NCBI GenBank assembly: GCA_020205615.1
Contig: CM035170.1
Coordinates: 13,864,980 to 13,928,979, forward strand
DNA length: 64,000 bases
Direction of reading: 5' to 3'
Source of the DNA: Panax quinquefolius
Lineage: Eukaryota; Streptophyta; Magnoliopsida; Apiales; Araliaceae
Shown: positions 46,401-56,091 of the stretch, piece by piece
How the letters are laid out: the number at the start of each line of letters is the position of its first letter
Numbering within the stretch: the first letter of the stretch is position 1
The notes under the pieces: generated by a model
Databases searched by the model: none
Told to the model about the DNA's origin: nothing
What the model saw: the letters and a program-made list of their open reading frames with translations, nothing else
Made by a program: the position numbers and the translations under genes

Positions 46401-48006
46401 CATCATTCTCATGCTTATATTGTGTTAAAAGTCATCTATGGCCAGTAGTGCATAGATGGACTTGGTATGATTATGACCAGGGATTATTTGGTACAATAAT
46501 GATCGTAATGTTACAAACGATGTGGTAAAAGTCATCTTTGGCCCGTAGTACATAGATGAACTTGGTATGATTATGATCAGGGATTATTCGGTATAATCAT
46601 GACCGTAATTGAAAACACGAATATCCTTGGTCTGTAGTTCATGGATAATTCATGGCCGTGATACTATTAAGCTGAGTCTCAGCATTATTGGTTTTACAGT
46701 TGTATATCTTTGGTTTGTAGTGCAAAGATGGACTGTTGATTATTGGTTTTACAGTTGTATATCTTTGGCTTGTAGTGCAAAGATGGACTGTTAGTTATTG
46801 ATTTTACAGTTGTATATCTTTGGCCTGTAGTATAAAGATGGACGGTTGATTATTGGTTTTACAGTTGTATATCTTTGGCATGTAGTGCAAAGTCGGACGA
46901 TTAATTTACTTGATTATAAATATGAATTGTGATTTAATTATAATTTGTGGTGGTTCAGGTGAAGACAGGTGATGAGAGTTCTCTTTGTCTTGGGTATAAC
47001 CAAGAACTGTTGATGATTATTACAGGAATGAAATATTAACGATGGACTTTTAATCTAAAGGAGATAGTAGACATTATGTTCTACTTGACTCTTCTAATGG
47101 ATTGTTGATTCCGCTGCTATTATGGTTGGAAACTTTTATCTTCTACCATATGTTCTAAATCTCTGATTTATTACTGATGAAGGCTATTGATAATTTAATT
47201 ATCTTTAGTCATGATATTCTTTACTAGGTTATTTGTACTCACCCTTTTGCTTCACAATTCCTTTCAAGTAATAAGAGTGTAGCTGGGTTGAGCGGGGGTA
47301 ACAGGGAAATAGAACGGTGGTCTCTAGCTGTGAAGGTTCTCCCTAAGCAGTATAGAAAAGTGTGTTATATTTTATACATCATTTAGTAGTTATATTTGGT
47401 GAATCAAATAGGGTGAGGCGAACCCAACGTTGGAAGGGTGTTTTGCCACTATCATACAAGATGTCTAACGATATGCGACTTTGTGTTATTATAAGACAAA
47501 GTTGTGCATATCCACTTGCTGAGTATATCTATGAGCACTACCTATATAATCTTGGAGTTTGGTTGAAATATAATGTTCAATTGAAGACAGTGGAGATAGT
47601 TATATGTCAAGAGAAGACTCACCATTGGAAAGAATATGATAGTAATCTTCTCATTTTTCTTTGGGGTCTATTGGTTCAACCAAGGATAATTCTGTGGACA
47701 TATGATATCTATCATAACCTAGACGCATGGCCTCCCATGTACGAAGGTTTCCTTGAGCACTTCCCAAAGATTTTAATTTCTAAAACAGTTTTTGACTGTA
47801 CCTTTATGTAAGGTGCCATTGTGACGTGCTATCCAAGGTTGGGATGAGAGTCACAGTTGGTATATATTTGTATTAAAACTCACAACATATGTGTTGTTGT
47901 ATTTTGCACGACAAATGTAGTAATAAAGTTGTAGTTATTTTCTGTACCATGTATTTGGCGACTCAGAATAGGTTGGATGGATTAAATCTATTTTGGGGGC
48001 GTCACA
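46401..48006 (+). repeat. BigLTR copy 3, second segment
   Basis: BigLTR resumes after Tk3 with CATCATTCTCATGC and ends GGGGGCGTCACA at 48006. It has an expanded hairpin array: a perfect CATCTATG/CATAGATG unit at 46433-46458 and four ATCTTTG-type units at about 46700-46900. No PBS follows the end, so this is the last LTR of the array. Confidence 0.9.
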
Positions 48007-48119
48007 ATGATCAAACCAAAAATGGAGCTAAAGCAAGGAACGGCTAACCGGCGATTGCAAGGTAAAACTGAACAACCTTCTTTTAGTCATAATTGATATA
48101 TTTTATAGTTTACATGTCA

Positions 48120-48748
48120 AGTTAGGGGACATATTTCAATTCAATGTTTATAAACGAACTATGTTGTTGCTTGACAATGGAGAATTGGAGACCGAATGAG
48201 AAGATAGTGACACTGATTCTATGCCACCATTAGAGGAGGTAGATGATAGGGAGGTTGCTATACATGGAGCAATTTTAGTTACAAGGAGAGAAATTAGTAC
48301 ACCTATGAAAGGGGAAAGTAGTGAACAGCTGGAAAAAAATTTCCACACTAGATGTCTTGTGAATGGGTGGATTTGTTATGTCATAATAGATGGAGGTAGA
48401 TGTACTAATGTGGCGAGTACTACCATGGTGGAGAAATTGGGACCGTCTACATCCAAGCATCCACAACCGTATCATTTACAATGGCTCAATGACAGTTCAG
48501 ATATCAAAGTGACCAAGCAGTTAGTAGTTGTATTTACTATTGGTCGATATGTGGATGAAATATTGTGCGATGTGGTTCCTATGCAGGCGGGACATTTGTT
48601 ACTTGATAGGTCATGGAAGTTCGATAGGAGGCTTAAACATGATGGCTTTACTAATGAATATTCATTTGTACACAATAAAAGGAAAGTCACTTTGTATCCT
48701 ATGTCACCACAACAGGTGCAAAATTCATTTACAAAAAGAAAATGTTAA
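48120..48748 (+). pseudogene. Gyp5 gag end and aspartic protease
   Basis: About 48110-48150 holds a decayed zinc knuckle (CQVRGHISIQC), then a frameshift and LLLDNGELETE. The long frame 48221-48748 (175 codons) is the protease: FHTRCLVNGWICYVIIDGGR, with DGG in the place of the usual D-S/T-G triad, then VTKQLVVVFTIGRYVDEILC and VVPMQAGHLLLDRSWKFDRR. The third active-site residue is Gly as expected; Gly at position two also occurs in relatives. Confidence 0.8.
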
Positions 48749-48842
48749 AAAAAGAGTGAAGAAAAGAAAAATCAAAAGGAAAAAATATTGAAGGGAAAAA
48801 AAAGAGAGAAAAAGAAAGAAGAAGAGAGAAAACCCAACATTT

Positions 48843-49284
48843 ATGCAAAAAAAAAGTGATGTGAGGCGAGCTTTCGATTCTAAACAACCAATGACTATAC
48901 TTCGGTATAAGGAGACACTTTTGAATATTAACACTAATAATTCTTTGTTGCCTAGTGTTTTTGCATCTGTCTTGCAAGATTATGCGGATATATTTCCTGA
49001 GGAGATTCCACAAGGATTACCACCGATTCGGGGAATTGAACATCAAATTGAATTTGTACCCGGTGCTACTATTCTAAATCGTCCAGCTTATTGGAGAAAT
49101 ACCAAGGAAATGAAGGGGTTGCAAATATAAGTTGGCTAACTAATGGAGAAAGGGTTTGTGAGGGAAAACATGAGTCCATGTGAAGTTCTGGTGATCTTAG
49201 TGCCTAAGAAGGATGGAAAATGGCGTATGTGGATTGATTGTCGAGTGGTAAATAACATTATGGTAAAGTATCGATATATAAAAC
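48843..49284 (+). pseudogene. Gyp5 RT N-terminal part
   Basis: 48843-49130 reads LQDYADIFPEEIPQGLPPIR and GIEHQIEFVPGATILNRPAY, the segment preceding Ty3/gypsy RT. After a stop at 49131 the finger region continues in another frame: LVPKKDGKWRMWIDCRVVNN and VKYRY. It ends at about 49284, where organelle-like DNA begins. The A-rich tract 48740-48840 between protease and RT is a low-complexity linker. Confidence 0.83.
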
Positions 49285-50195
49285 TCACTATATACAATCT
49301 AGAGTAATAACAAAAAAGATTAGGGCAGAGAATTGTAAAATAAAAAAGGAAAGAGATCTAAAAGATTTTTTTCCTAAAATTCCCGGTTAGTCTACTTATA
49401 TCATACCTTCCTCAATGAATATTCATTTTATATTGGTCAGCCAATCCAAATAGTTAATATTCGGAGTCCGCATTGGGAAGCCTATTCCTCGTGTTGTTCA
49501 GTTCTTTTTATGTTTATCGCGTATAAAGATAAATTTCCTATTCGCTTGCCTGCGCACCTCTACTAATGCGAGACCTCCCCCCGCTCCCCTCTGTTTCTAT
49601 GAGTGTTCCCGTCACAACGATCGAATTGTTTATCTTCATGCATAAGGATACTAGATTACCTAGTAGAAAAGATTTCAAAATCATCACAAACCTCCCTTTT
49701 TCATTTCTATTGCAATTTTTGGATTATTATATGATGATTTTTGAACATTTCATATTTAAAAAGAAATAGAAAGAGATAAATTAGTAACCGTTGTTTCATC
49801 GGGCGGTGGCTTATTTCTAACACCCCCGTACTAGATCAAACAAATAAAGCTCCATTGAATGAATCCCACCCGAACAAGGGTCAATGGTTCGGGGAAAGCC
49901 TATCTTAGTGATGTTCAAAAAAAGAAGGGGACTAAACAGGAACAAGAGGGATCCACCGAAGAAGATCCTTCTCCTTCCCTTTTTTCGGAAGAAAAGGAAG
50001 ATCCGGACAAAATTGATGAAACGGAAGATATCTGAGTGAATGGAAAAGAAAAAACAAAGGATGAATTCCATTTCTAGATCATTGGTATTTTTTTTCTCTT
50101 TCTTTCACCCTTCCATTTATCCACATCTTTGTTCTCTATTTCGCTCTATAACTTAGAATTAGATTGCTTTTTCTTTTGTTTATGCAAAAAATATT
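49285..50195 (+). other. ycf1: Organelle-derived insertion containing plastid ycf1 sequence
   Basis: This segment interrupts Gyp5 RT. On the plus strand about 49925-50076 reads [35 protein letters not shown], stop, VNGKEKTKDEFHF, which I recognise as the acidic region of plastid Ycf1 (Tic214), broken by one TGA where CGA is expected. The remaining ~600 bp (49285-49914) is of different, more GC-balanced character; I cannot assign it, and it may be from plastid or mitochondrion. Such nuclear copies (NUPTs) are usually non-functional. RT residues resume at about 50196. Confidence 0.72.
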
Positions 50196-50870
50196 TCAGT
50201 TGCTACAATGATATAAATTGCATGGGTCATGTGTGTTTTCAAATATTGATTTAAAAAGTGGTTATCATCAAATAATAATGCATGGTGCGATGAATGGAAA
50301 AATGTGTTTAAAACGAAATATGGATTGTATGAGTGGTTATTGTTACCTTTTGGTTTAACTAACGCTCCTAATACATTCATGCGATTAATGAACCATGTGT
50401 TGCATCCATTCATAGGGAAATTTGTTGTAGTTTATTTTGATGATATTTTGATTTATAGAAAAAACTTGGGAGAACATGCATTGCATTTAAAATCTATTTT
50501 AGATGTACTTTGTAAGTTGTTTGCTAATATGAAAAAGTGCACGTTTTGTTAGGATATAATTGTTTTTCTTGGCTTTATTGTGAGTTCACAGAGAGTTGAA
50601 GTAGATGAGGAAAAAATACGTGCAATCCGGGAATGGCCGAGTCCAAGTGTCCAACAAATGTAAGTCAAGTTCGTAGCTTTTATGGACTCGAGAGTTTTTA
50701 TCGACATTTCGTGAAAAACTTCAGAAACATCACAACACCATTGACAAAAGTAATCAAAAAGAGCGTGGATTTTAAATGGGGAGATGAGCAAGTGAAATCA
50801 TTTCAATTGATTAAGGATAAATTGACTAATGCTCATTTACTTGTTTTACCTAATTTTACTTAAACATTTG
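50196..50870 (+). pseudogene. Gyp5 RT palm and thumb
   Basis: After the insertion: [19 protein letters not shown], then [20 protein letters not shown] and the catalytic [15 protein letters not shown] (50304-50552). A stop at 50550 precedes VFLGFIVSSQRVEVDEEK, then VRSFYGLESFYRHFVKNF and FKWGDEQVKSFQLIKDKLTN (50633-50863). The catalytic YFDD motif is intact, but frames are broken. Confidence 0.88.
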
Positions 50871-51539
50871 AAATCGAGTGTGATGTTTCAGGTTTGGGAA
50901 TTGGAGCTGTGTTGATGCAAGAAGGAAAATCATTGGCATATTTCAGCGAGAAGTTGAGTGGGGGCAGCTTTAAAATATCCTACTTGCGATAAGGAATTGT
51001 ATGTGTTGGTTCAAGCATTGGAAACGTGGCAGCACTACCTATGGCCTAAGGAATTTGTGATCCATACTAATCATGAATCATTGAAGTATTTGAAGGGTTA
51101 ACATAAGTTGAACAAGAGATATGGGCGATGGATGGAGTTTATCAAGATATTTCTATATGTCATTCGATACAAGAAAGGTAAGGAAAACATCATTGTGATT
51201 GCTCTTTTGGGTAGGTATGTGTTGTTAAATACTCTTGATACAAAATTACTTGGTTTTGACCGAATTAAAGAATTATATGATAACGACCATAATTTCTGTG
51301 AAGAGTTTAAATCTTGTGAAAAGAATGTTGTAGGTAAGTACTTTAAATTTGATGGATTCTTGTTTCATGAAAACAAATTGTGCATACTTGCATGTTCTTT
51401 ATATGAATTGTTGGTTAGAGAATCACATGGGGGTCGTTTAATGGGTCATTATGGTGTTGAAAAGACTTTAGCAGTTTTAAAAGAACATTTTTATTGGCCA
51501 CGTATGGAACGAGATGTAGAAAGAATTTGTGATAGATGA
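50871..51539 (+). pseudogene. Gyp5 RNase H and integrase zinc domain
   Basis: 50871-50980 reads TFEIECDVSGLGIGAVLMQE then [12 protein letters not shown], the RNase H start (first Asp present), followed by a frameshift. 51108-51539 (143 codons) reads NKRYGRWMEFIKIFLYVIRY, a decayed ALSRR motif (VIALLGR), a linker, then integrase HHCC: RESHGGRLMGHYGVEKTLAV ... with the Cys pair split by a stop at 51537. Confidence 0.85.
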
Positions 51540-51581
51540 ATTACTTGTTGTCAATCTAAATCTTGTGTTCGACTTTATGGA

Positions 51582-52483
51582 TTGTATACACCATTACCTA
51601 TTCCTAATGAACCTTGGATTGATTTCTCTATGGATTTTGTGTTGGGTTTACCCAGGTCTAAGCATGTTCATGATTCTATATTTGTAGTCGTGAATAGATT
51701 TTTGAAAATGACACATTTTATTCCATATCACATAATTGATAATGCCTCCCATATAGCTGATTTGTTATTTAGGGAGATTGTGGGATTGCATGGTATGCGT
51801 AAAACTATTGTTTCTGATATGGATACAAAGTTCTTAAGTTACTTTTGGAAGACCTTGTAGTGTAAATTGGGTACTAAACTATTACTTTCAACTACTTGTC
51901 ATCCATAAACTGACGATCTAACTGAAGTAGTAAATAAAACATTATTTGCATTGTTACAGGCTATCATTAAAAAAATATCAAGGAATGGGAAGAATGTTTA
52001 CCATATGTTGAGTTTGCTTATAACCATTTTATTCATTCTGCTACTAATTTTTTTACATTTGAAATTGTATATGGTTTTAATCCTTTGACACCATTGGATT
52101 TATCACCATTACCTGTTTCTAAATATACTAACATGGATGGAACGAAAAAGGCTTATTTTGTTAAGCACATTCATGAGAAAGTCAGGCTCAACATTGAAAG
52201 GAGGACAAAACAGTACATTAAGTACGCAAATAAGGGACGACGTCAAGTGATCTTTGAGTTGGGAGATTGGGTTTGATTACACATGAGGAAAGAAAGATTT
52301 CCAACTCAAAGGCATTCAAAATTGTTTCCGAGAGGGGATGGACCTTTTCAAATCCTTGAGCGCATCAACAACAATACTTATAAATTGGATTTACCTGATA
52401 AGTATAATGTGAGTGCCACATTTAATGTTATTGATTTAAGTCCGTTTGATATATGTGATGATTTAAGGACAAATATTTTTTAA
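51582..52483 (+). pseudogene. Gyp5 integrase core and C-terminal tail
   Basis: 51582-51860: [20 protein letters not shown] (first Asp), [35 protein letters not shown] (second Asp). The Glu-containing stretch (51861-52080) is broken by stops. 52085-52276 reads [14 protein letters not shown] ... [15 protein letters not shown]. 52283-52483 reads [20 protein letters not shown] then [18 protein letters not shown] and [10 protein letters not shown], the GPF module tail. No chromodomain follows. Confidence 0.87.
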
Positions 52484-53518
52484 GATGAGAGAAATGATAA
52501 AGGCATGCCTAGCTCAAGCGTGGATGGAAATCACGGAGGTCAAACGTAGACGGATCCACTTAAAGTTCTTGTTGGTCCAGTTACGATGTCACGAGCCAAA
52601 CGATTAACGGGCTAATCCAAGAGGTGGAAACGGATATGGGTTCGAGTTCAAGGACATTTGGATTGGATTATAGACTCGTTAATTTGGTCCAAGTGAAAGG
52701 CCCAAGCAAGGAATCAAACTCAGGGCTTAGGAGCGAGGAAGGGACAACAAAAGGGCAAAATTCGGCATTAGACAAGAGGTCTGGAGCCACGGCGCTCCAA
52801 AAAAAAGCTGCGACGCTCTAATCTTGAGTCACAACGCTCAAGGTTCTATTTCCTGCAACGTGGACGCGTTTTAGAGAAATTTGGACGCGGATTTGTGCGG
52901 GATTTTAGGGTTTTGATATATTTTTCCAATTCTAATGTAATTAGGGTGAATCTTAGCTTGGACTTTAATTCCAAGTTAATTTCTTATTTCCTTGTGATAA
53001 GGTTATATAATTACTACTATAAATAAGTATTCAGTTGATGTAATTAAGAAACTTTATATTATTATTCAATACAAGTTGTGAGATTATTCTCTTTTTGGTT
53101 ATTTGAGAACTCCTGAATTGTTCATAGTTTTCTGTGAGATTCAAACCCGACTTATCATACAACAATATTTAGTTGTGTGTGGCGTCTTCTGCCGCATCAA
53201 TCGTCGATTGTACCAAGATTACCGCTTCAATATAAGTGAGGGGTCAAGGTGTCGTTGGTGTTCATTCAACGCAGAGTTCCTAGCTTAAACAATTGTACCA
53301 AGAATACCACTTACATATAAGCGAAGGGTTAAGGTGTTGTGAGCGTTCCAGCTTCATAATTTGTTAGAAACGAACCGGGCGACGACCAATTCACGCAAGC
53401 GTGTCGTAGAGTCTATAATGATATGTATTTGAACTCATTCATATTATATATTGTTCTTCACTCTTTCATTGTTTCTTCAATACGGAACTACGAACTCACT
53501 TGTGAATTTCACACTACA
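52484..53518 (+). repeat. Gyp5 3' region with probable 3' LTR
   Basis: 52560-52620 still codes degraded pol tail (VGPVTMSRAKRLTG). From about 52780 there is non-coding DNA with a TATA-like TATAAATA (53018-53025), then a stretch with two related ~100-bp units (TTGTACCAAGATTACCGCTT and TTGTACCAAGAATACCACTT). It ends near ACACTACA at 53518. The LTR start cannot be fixed because the 5' LTR is not in the window. Confidence 0.55.
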
Positions 53519-53522
53519 TCAA

Positions 53523-53741
53523 GGCTATGTTTGTTTGCAAAGATTATACTTGGGATATGACTATTAATCCTAAGTGTCTTGTTTGTTTTCAAATTTAGAC
53601 TTGGGATAATTTGTCTAGGGATTATAAAATGATTTAATAATCTTTAGATTATAATTATAATCACGGGATAATAATAATCATGGAATTATAATCTCATAAA
53701 TTATAATATCGGAATTATAATGTTTGCAAACAAACATTGCC
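53523..53741. mobile_element. Short foldback MITE, Tourist-like
   Basis: About 20-bp terminal inverted repeats, GGCTATGTTTGTTTGCAAA at the left and TTTGCAAACAAACATTGCC at the right, enclose AT-rich DNA with TTATAATC units. The flanks share CAA (53520-53522, 53742-53744), fitting a 3-bp target duplication as in PIF/Harbinger MITEs. The superfamily call is tentative. Confidence 0.68.
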
Positions 53742-53744
53742 CAA

Positions 53745-54379
53745 GATTCCTAGGAGTGGCTTGTGAAACATGATGTTTTACTCAAAATAAGCACAATCGC
53801 TTAAAAAAATTCACACCCTTTCATGGTGACACCACTCACACCAACACAATAGAAGACAAACTTCGAATTATAAATTTAATAAACTAAAACTAAATTTTCA
53901 AAGTTATATTATAAAAAATATATATTTACATAAAATTGGTTTATTTTTAACTTTGCAATGGAGTACAAGCAATGAAAATTGAAATGAATTATTCAACCAA
54001 AGGTCAAAAAGATGAATACTAAATCTTCTACATCTTTTACTCCTGTCCAATTTTAAATGACACAAGTTAAACAAGGAAGGAATTGAAGGAATGTGGTAAT
54101 AATGTATGAATAATGTCCAAGCTCTTATCTTTATAAAAGCACTTGTAACATGTAATGTGTGTTTACTTTCTTTATACAAGGAAGAAACATAAAATGATCC
54201 AGTACTCAGAAGAATGTAAATCTTCTTGTCTAAGTGAGATATTGCTAGGGTGCCCCATTTAAGTACTACTGTGTAGTACAAATAGGGACATGCTGGAAGA
54301 TTGTTATGATAATAAAAGTTACATGTCTGAAAATGTTATATAAGAGTGAAACGGTATATGTCCTACCATATTGGTACTG

Positions 54380-54416
<37 letters not shown>

Positions 54417-54800
54417 CCTATATTTGAGTACACGGGGCACCCCTGAAGCTTCTATGACAAAAGACAACTTCTCTCCTTCCAAAATTTCTAAACTCAATGC
54501 ATGGAAGGCTCATTTCTCCATGCCCTTGAGGTATATATACATTATTCGAGAAGTGCTTAATCCTCTCACAACAGCAACTGTGGTTAGAGCAAGTCCTGCT
54601 ATTTACAATCGTGAAATATATAAGATTGATAAGAATTATAAGAGAACATCTCTCCAAAAAGTTTGCTACTAAAGCAAGACAAACTAAGGATGAGAGGTAG
54701 AAATATCACTATATCTTAATATTAAAATATCACGTCCAAAAATCCGATTACGCCCAAACTATTTCTCTCTAAGGCGGTTAAAGATTGAAATAAAAAGAAT
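53745..54800. other. Unassigned region with two doubtful ORFs and a (TA)n(TG)n tract
   Basis: Frames of 125 codons (53904-54281, -) and 108 codons (54346-54672, +) are open but match no family I know; the second runs through the microsatellite at 54380-54416. The minus strand near 54430-54535 can also be read as IEASGVPRVLKY with a stop upstream, so a decayed coding fragment is possible. I see no start context, splice pattern or motif good enough to call a gene. Confidence 0.4.
54380..54416. repeat. (TA)n(TG)n microsatellite
   Basis: About ten TA units pass directly into about nine TG units, a compound dinucleotide repeat. Confidence 0.95.
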
Positions 54801-55903
54801 GGCAAAACTAATGAACTAATTAAATACCCGATTAAACTTTTAATTTTTTAAATTAACTCACTGAACTAATTATTATTTTCAAATTGGATCACTCCGTTAA
54901 AAAAAGTAGACAGACGTTAAAATTTTATCTACGTGGCTCTGAAAAAAATATACAAAAAATAAAAAAAATACACGTGGCAAAAAAATAAATAAGCCTTTTT
55001 TTACATTTTAAAGTTTTAAAAAAATAAAAAAATAAACATTTTAAAATTTTAAAAATGATAAAAATATAATAAAATAAAACAAAAACAAAAAAATCAAAAA
55101 CATTTTTCTTCTGTATTTTCTCTTTCATCAAAACAGATCTAACGGATCCTTCATCCCTTCTCTCCTTCCAAATCGCAGGCTTCTCTTCTGTTCCTTCACC
55201 TTCTCTGTTCGCAGGCTTCTCTCTTCTCTCCTTCACCTTCTATTCTCTGTAATACCCCTTACCTTCTCTGTATCGCGGACCACCGCTGGAGCCTTTACTT
55301 GAAGCGGCGGAGTACTACCTCTCTCAGCGCAAGAGAGAGAAGAAGAGGAAGAAGAGGCGGTGGAGGCGACGATGGTGGTGGAAGAAGAGAGAGAAGAAGA
55401 GGAAGAAGAGGCGGTGGAGGAGGCGGTGGTGGTGGAAGAATAGAGAGAAGAAGAGGAGGTGGAGGCGGCGGTGGTGGTGGAAGAAGAGAGAGAAGAAGAG
55501 GCGGTGGAGGAGGTGGAGGCGCCGGTGGTGGTGGAAGAAGAGAGAGAAGAAGGAGGAAGAATGGATTTAATAAAATGAAAAAATGTTTTATTTTTATTAG
55601 TTTTTGTTTTATTTTATTATGTTTTTGTCATTTTTAAAATTTAAAAATGTTAAAAATGAGTTAAAAATAAATTTTTATTATTATTTTTATGTCAGTGTTG
55701 CTGATTGGCCATCTCATTTTTTATTTTATTTTTTCTTTTTTTTTTCCACGCATTTAAAAAATCGACAATATTAAGAACCGATTGTGAGAATGACCCAATT
55801 TGAAAATTTTAATTAATTCAGTTAGTTAATTTGACAAATTAAAAGTTTAATCAAGTATTCAATAAAACGTGTCAACTTCGGTGGCCAAATCATTAGTTTT
55901 GCC
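54801..55903. mobile_element. 1.1-kb TIR element carrying a purine-rich minisatellite
   Basis: Both ends carry GGCAAAACTAATGA in inverted orientation. The inverted repeat continues for about 100 bp (GATTAAACTTTTAATTT, AAATTAACT, TTTTCAAATTGG), with a ~22-bp gap in the left arm. Flanks AAAAAGAAT and AAAAAAAAT could be a 9-bp Mutator-type target duplication but are low-complexity. The middle contains a pyrimidine-rich stretch (55130-55260) and a purine-rich array (55316-55560). No transposase is encoded. Confidence 0.65.
55316..55560. repeat. GAAGAG/GGTGGA purine-rich minisatellite
   Basis: About four to five ~54-bp units combine GAAGAAGAGAGAGAAG with GGCGGTGGAGGAGG; nearly all bases on the plus strand are purine. 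The plus-strand frame 55299-55637 would encode Arg/Gly blocks (RRERRRGRRGGGG). The frame persists because the unit is a multiple of three; I do not take it as a gene. Confidence 0.85.
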
Positions 55904-56091
55904 AAAAAAAAATATACAAATTCAAGCTACAATAATATATATATATATATATATATAGTTGGCCAAAAACATAATAGATCCAAATAACATAACATGTCCA
56001 TATCGCTTACTAGTAAACTTCATCTTTTTATCTTCTTTTTTTTTTTGAGTCGCCACAAAATAAACAACAATGTTATTATCAAATAAAAAAG
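55904..56091. other. AT-rich spacer with (TA)n
   Basis: Contains a (TA)n run at about 55934-55958 and a poly-T run near 56035-56045. No gene or further repeat is visible. Confidence 0.7.

Larger units (their letters stand above)
6939..48006 (+). mobile_element. BigLTR array: three giant LTRs separated by two tiny internal domains
   Basis: Three copies of one LTR alternate with two short internal domains (9635-9952 and 29776-30095). The LTRs begin TGTAAGACCC and end GGGGGC(G/A)TCACA. After removal of nested insertions, LTR2 is about 4.29 kb and LTR3 about 4.57 kb, with indels mainly in a repeat array; LTR1 is cut by Tk1. LTR-internal-LTR-internal-LTR is the product expected of unequal recombination between elements. 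No BigLTR internal domain encodes a protein, so the family is non-autonomous; shared PBS, PPT, termini and a chromodomain scrap tie it to Tekay-like elements such as Tk3. The 3' flank starts ATGAT at 48007 inside Gyp5; the matching left target site is outside the window. Confidence 0.8.
48007..53518 (+). mobile_element. Gyp5: degenerate Ty3/gypsy element, 5' part absent
   Basis: The element begins inside the end of gag, right where BigLTR stops, and runs through protease, RT, RNase H, integrase and a probable 3' LTR region ending near CACACTACA (about 53518). Its protein sequences differ clearly from the Tk group (for example [22 protein letters not shown]). It has no recognisable C-terminal chromodomain in what remains; the conserved tail resembles a CRM- or Reina-like group, which I cannot settle. 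The missing 5' half is probably on the far side of the BigLTR array, outside the window. Many stops show it is old. Confidence 0.85.

Noticed and set aside
55299..55637. Gly/Arg-rich RNA-binding protein gene
   Set aside because: The reading is only the translation of a purine-rich minisatellite inside a TIR element. There is no RRM or other domain, and the frame runs out into AT-rich arm sequence.
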